DNA from: Bolinopsis microptera
Taxonomy: Eukaryota; Ctenophora; Tentaculata; Lobata; Bolinopsidae
Length of the DNA stretch: 64,000 nt
Assembly: GCF_026151205.1 (NCBI RefSeq)
Contig: NC_087084.1
Span: 2,084,312 to 2,148,311, forward strand
Reading direction: 5' to 3'
Shown here one piece after another: positions 59,639-64,000 of this stretch (position 1 is its first letter; the number at the start of each line of letters is the position of its first letter). The notes below the pieces were generated by a model, which was not told where the DNA came from, did not search any database, and worked only from the letters and a program-made list of their open reading frames with translations. Both the position numbers and the translations under genes were made by a program.

Positions 59639-59896
59639 CTGAAATAAAGATCATATTCTTATTTCTTAATATTCGTTATTACTTATTTTTGGTGAACGGC
59701 TGTTTAATTGTTTTACACTAAAGCTATAAGGTTTGAGCCGATAACTTTAAATGAAACAAAGATTTCCCGTCTTTTGTTTATAAAAAGTTATACTATTAAC
59801 AATACAACAAAAATAACTATATGTTATATAAAAAGATAATGTAAATCCTAACACTTATGAGGTATAAAAAGACCAAACTAAGAAAATAATACATCT

Positions 59897-60916
59897 TTAT
59901 TTAGCAGCTGTAACAGTCTTGTCGTTTGCAGGTAACAAAAATTCCTTTCCAGTAAAATCACTGAAATTATCGCAACCCAATATAGCAGAATCAGGGACCC
60001 TCTCAATAGGCGAATACATAGGATGATGCCCGGTAACCTCCTTCCTTCCTGCTGAATTATCCCTCCTGTTATAAGCCAGAATCAGAGCTCTTCTTATCTT
60101 CTCCGAGTCATTCGGCTCACTCATATGCAGAACATTCGAGTGAAAGAACAGCGCATCACCGGGTGACATCTCCACAAAAAGGTGCCTAAACCTCCCCGTT
60201 TTATCCCCCTGAATCTCCTCCACTCTCTCCAGATTCGCCCCAGTTTGTCCAGCTACAAGCCCGTGCTCGATCTTACCGCACTTATGGGACCCTGCAATAA
60301 CTTGAAGACACCCGTTCTCCCTAGTACACGTATCCAGAGGGATGAAGACACTGAGAGCGTCAGGGGTAAGCAACCCGTTGTTGTACCAGTAACCATAGTC
60401 CTGGTGCCACTCCTGCTTCCCTCCTATCAGCGGCTCCTTCATCACCATCTTGCTGTGGTAGTGGTACACTTCTCCTCCTAGGAGTTGTTCAGCAGTGCTC
60501 ACTACCTTCTCACACCTGCAACACCCACAAGTGACTAAAACAAGTTAACTCAAGTGTGAGGGGGTAAATTAACTTGTGCGGAGATAGTAAATCCACCATT
60601 CGTTAACGATTGTAGACTGACGGAAGGCAACATATTATGAGAAATATGTCATTCATTACCTGCATATCATTCCAGTAACATCATCCCCAGGGGTATTCCA
60701 TAAAACCATCCTTGGCATCCTGCCAGAAGCGTCAGGAATGCCATACCCAAACCGCTCTATAACATCTGTCTCTGTGAACACCCGGAGAGTATTGTCCACC
60801 TCGGAGGGAGCCAGGAAGTTCCTCAGTAGAATGTAGCCGTGAGTGTGGTAGTCGTGGAGGATGGAGGGAGTTAGGGTGAAGTCTGGGGTGAAGTTGTGTT
60901 CTCCTGGCAGTGGCAT
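59897..60916 (-). CDS. PhyH-family Fe(II)/2-oxoglutarate oxygenase, unit 4
   Basis: Exon 1 is 60916-60660 (257 bp), the intron 60659-60516, and exon 2 60515-59897 (619 bp), giving 291 residues. The WHQD iron ligands, the distal His in VLHMSEPN and the Arg 11 residues later are all present. It differs from the unit 2 protein at very few residues, for example SILHDYH for SNLHDYH and GKEFLL for GKDFLL near the C-terminus. AATAAA overlaps the stop. The 16-bp palindrome and the CArG spacer lie upstream as in unit 2. Substrate unknown; no targeting signal seen. Confidence 0.92.
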
Positions 60917-61019
60917 GACTCTACACTCTACGTACTGTTACAAATATCCGATAGAGTGGAGCTAATAATAAAGTTAGGGGATTCAAAATTATGGTAGTAT
61001 GTTCAAATCAGACTAAAAT

Positions 61020-61035
61020 AGTTATTATAATAACT
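61020..61035. promoter_or_regulatory. 16-bp perfect palindrome upstream of PhyH, unit 4
   Basis: AGTTATTATAATAACT, 103 bp before the PhyH ATG, the same spacing as in unit 2. Confidence 0.6.
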
Positions 61036-62352
61036 TATAAATCAAGAGGCTTGCATATAATGAACATATTGACACGGGTGCAGAGTTGAGTCTGTACGGA
61101 ACCTAGTAGTTTCAGATCCTTGTTTAACTTGCCGTACAGCAAGGTCATCCACTACTTTATATCATAGTTATTATTATTATTATAGTTTATTATTATTATT
61201 ACGTCTAGTACAGGGAGTACTTAGTGACCGGGACAATGTAGCATAAGGAGTGATTTAACACGCTCACTCAGGCTGACTTTCAACTTCACCGCCACCTGCT
61301 TGAGTGATGGTAGAAGTTATAAATTTCAGCTGCAGATTCAGCGGTGTCCTGCCTATTTAAAGCTCAAACTAGCTCTTTCCTAGTTTACACCGGAGGCGCC
61401 ATATAGAGAATTTCCTTGGATAGCTGTCACGTGACAGTCACGAGATATCGATTGAGCGCGTTTACTGGTTGGATATATAGCGCGTGACATTGAGCTATCA
61501 TGCAGACCCGATTACGCACCATATAAGGCGTAATTAAAAGCTGCATCTAGCACGTGATATTTGCAAAGCTAATTACACATCCATATAAGGCGTAATTAAG
61601 AGCTTGGAGTTGCAGTGGAGTTGCAGGGAGTTGTAATAGCGTGAAATTGGGTGGTAATTCGATGATTAGGGGTACACACAAGTAAATGTTTCGTGAACTA
61701 TGTTGGTATAAAGCTAACTCTGGTTTAAGAACAGTGTGTGAGGACGCGTACAGATGGCAGTGCACTGATTTGTTGTTCAAATGGTTAGAACAAAGATTTG
61801 TCCGAACCGGCTGAAATCGTTGTTACGTTGAAAACTGTCTCGATTACCTTGTTACCTAGCTAGTAACTTGGTATGAAGAGAGAGTGCAAACCAGACGAAA
61901 GTAAGACGAAGTCTCGGGGATCGGGGATGCAGCCTACAATGGGCATGAATATATAGAGGGCCCTAGGTTGCTCCCCAGATCGGCAGTCCAATAACACATT
62001 TTCTGAAAATTTCTAATTTTCAAACTTTTCATCAGTCCTACGAACACACTGGGGAATGATAAAAAGATGCGAGCGTGCTGAATCACTCTACAGAGCATTT
62101 AAAGCAAAATTCTTTAAATGCTCACTTTTGTATAATTTCCGACTTGATATCTCAAAATAATAACCTTCCGTAACAATTAACGACACTGTTCGACAACATG
62201 GCGCTTTTGATGCATAAACACATTTTTCCATTAAAATTTTATCTTCGCCGCGTTCGCCTATAAAAATTTCAAAAATATATAAAGACTTTTATTGTTCAAA
62301 ATGAAACAGGGGAATCATAACTTCATGAGTGCAACAAACAATATGTCAAATC
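61036..62352. promoter_or_regulatory. Spacer between the FN3-tail gene and PhyH, unit 4
   Basis: Intact inverted copy of 15489-16787. CArG boxes (CCATATAAGG) lie at 61519-61528 and 61581-61590, and a CTGTCACGTGACAG palindrome near 61424. The minus-strand poly(A) signal of the FN3-tail gene (TTTATT on the plus strand) is at about 62288-62293. Confidence 0.55.
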
Positions 62353-62785
62353 TCATAACCAATAAAAACAATCAAAGACAATCAAAACACTAAAGAAATT
62401 CACTAAAAAGGAGGAACGTGTAGCAGTGCATCCGGAAAGAGTTGACACGTTTTTGGAGAGAGCTGGTCCAAAACCTGAAATATTTAAATTTAATAGAGTG
62501 TATTTAAGAATATTTATATTGTCCAAGAGTTGTGTTTCAAATACATAACAGTTAATAGTAATAAACTGAATGTGACGAAGCTTTACCAAACTTTTCAGTC
62601 CTTCATAAATTCCAATAAATTTTGTAAAATTCTCAATAATTTGTATAACCTTGAGACGTTTCAGGAGTAATGGAGACAATGTACTCAGTATTAGACTTTA
62701 CAGCCTGACCGGCAATAACAGCGTCAACGTCAGAAACATTCTTTTTGAATATCGACAATCCTGTCTCTTTCCTCTTGCAGTCAAC
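62353..62785 (-). CDS. 3' exons of a secreted FN3-domain protein with hydrophobic (GPI-like) tail
   Basis: Two exons join in phase 1: A (62785-62650, acceptor CATGCAG) and B (62474-62353, acceptor ATTTCAG, stop TGA). The product is about 85 residues. It begins VDCKRKETGLSIFKKN and runs through NTEYIVSITPETSQGFGPAL, which looks like the last strands of a fibronectin type III domain. The tail SFLVNFFSVLIVFDCFYWL is hydrophobic and fits a GPI-anchor signal or a terminal membrane helix. Poly(A) signal follows about 60 bp downstream. Upstream exons are missing: 267 bp above exon A the sequence jumps (63052/63053) into a piece of the secreted-protein gene. Probably a gene fragment duplicated with the unit. 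Confidence 0.55.
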
Positions 62786-63052
62786 CTGCATGTGAAATTA
62801 TATAAAGCATGACGCATATCATGATTGCAATGTTGACCAGTTAATGTTATAATACGTACGTGTAAACGAGCCTGACAAAATTGCTCGAGTTTACATTATC
62901 TGGAGCTGGGGACCTCAGGCTATTTTATGTTCATAATCATATTAGAGATTCGGCGGAATGACAGGCTGAGCGCGGCCCAGTAAGGCTGAGCGCAGCCCAG
63001 TAAGAGTTTACACCGCGGTCTGTAAAACTTGGAAAGATCGCGAAATATTATA

Positions 63053-63263
63053 CTGGTGACAATTGGATAAATAATTTCGTTAAAAGAGACGAAGATGCAG
63101 CCAAACCAGCAGCTATAGAACCTGCCGACAAAAATGCCGCTCAACCTGCCGTCAAAGCTAAACCTGCAGGACGAAAAGGAAAACGGCAGTTCAACCGCCA
63201 GCCTCAAATCACATTCACTGATTCTCGGAGATTGCAAAGAGTCAACGATCGAAAGAACCTAAT
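63053..63263 (+). pseudogene. Fragment of secreted-protein gene, unit 5
   Basis: Starts abruptly with GGTGACAATTGGATAAATAA, the middle of exon 2, and runs to the end of the gene. One extra G near 63168 (CTGCAGGACG) shifts the frame. It lacks the cysteine region, exon 1 and promoter. It marks the start of another tandem unit. Confidence 0.8.
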
Positions 63264-64000
63264 CAAAGAAACGAAACTAAACTCACGTACGCAAAAGGTA
63301 AGAGGCAGTGACCCTCAGCCCACATGAAATAAATGTTAAAAGAATGTAGAATATATCTTTTATAGTTTTAGAAAGATCACTAATGATAGCAAATTTGAGC
63401 ATGGTTAATAGTAATAATCAGTTTAGTAGGATTAATATACGGTAATACTTTATTTTAAGAATGTGATACTTTAACTTGGTAAGTGGTTTTAGTTTTTTTA
63501 TTTTATTTGAAATGAATAAACAGTAATTTTAGATATTTCATTTATTTTTTTCCAACCAAAAGTGCCTTATTCTTGCTTTTACATTAGTAATATATCATAA
63601 GGATAAAAGGAGGGGAAAAAAGAAGAAAAGGAGGACGATCAGGAATATAAAAATAGGGGGACTGAATGAAGAAGGAGAGAGGAAGTAGGAGAGTATACTG
63701 TAGAAGGAGTAACACTAACAGGAGCAGTGGAGAGCGAAGAGAAGAAGAAGAAACGAGGAGAGGACGTTTAAGTAGGGAGAACTCAGAACTGAGTACGAGG
63801 AACTATAAGACGGGTGTTAACTTATTTAGAGTGTTCCACTATAGGAGACTAAAGTGACCGGGTAATAGTTGTGATTCTGTACTTCTGTACGTTCTAAACG
63901 TACTGGACATAATTTTCTTAAAGATGATCTATAGCAAAGACAAATGGAAACAACAATTTTGGGTTCGGTTTTAACGTTAATTCCATTATCATGCAGTTAT
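63264..64000. other. Intergenic sequence of unit 5 to the window edge
   Basis: Direct near-copy of about 56910-57640: poly(A) region, purine-rich tract at about 63600-63770, and AT-rich sequence. No gene. The unit presumably continues beyond the window. Confidence 0.55.

Overview
The window looks like animal nuclear DNA from an invertebrate. It is AT-rich, has GT-AG introns and AATAAA poly(A) signals, and carries a rhodopsin-like GPCR with LDL-receptor class A repeats, kelch exons, a phytanoyl-CoA-dioxygenase-like enzyme, an FN3-type C-terminus, LINE reverse transcriptases and DNA transposons. LDLa-plus-7TM receptors of this type are known in molluscs and in early-branching animals. I cannot name the species.

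Most of the window is built from two duplicated gene blocks. Block 1 is an LDLa-GPCR gene present as an inverted pair: copy A (minus strand, about 1960-9785) and copy B (plus strand, about 22125-32470). Each copy carries a transposon the other lacks, so each serves as the other's empty site. Copy A has a 2.7 kb foldback element with a TAA target duplication just upstream of its start codon. Copy B has a 5.3 kb piggyBac-like element with a TTAA duplication in its only recognised intron, and that element carries about 3.5 kb of a 39-bp coiled-coil-coding repeat. Copy B encodes an intact 1079-residue receptor. Copy A has a 1-base frameshift.

Block 2 is a multigene unit: a two-exon PhyH-family dioxygenase, three orphan 3' kelch exons with a giant (TCCC)n intron, a CRE (TGACGTCA) array, and a convergent two-exon gene for a secreted Cys-containing protein of unknown function. 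The spacer upstream of PhyH carries CArG boxes, and beyond it lies the 3' end of an FN3/GPI-tail gene. The block occurs at 10880-15488 and 15489-21780 in one orientation, and at about 46400-54560, 55540-63052 and 63053-64000 (partial) in the other. The copies at 16907-21308 and 56015-60916 have intact PhyH and secreted-protein genes. The first copy has a PhyH frameshift and a secreted gene without its signal peptide. The 46400-54560 copy is riddled with small indels, from decay or poor consensus.

Between the blocks lies a second kelch gene on the minus strand (about 33587-37582). One kelch-repeat exon there has been amplified to ten near-identical copies inside a 15-bp minisatellite. A LINE RT ORF follows at 38769-40862, then about 5 kb (40870-46200) in which I recognise no gene. 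A second LINE RT ORF runs off the left edge (1-1911, minus).
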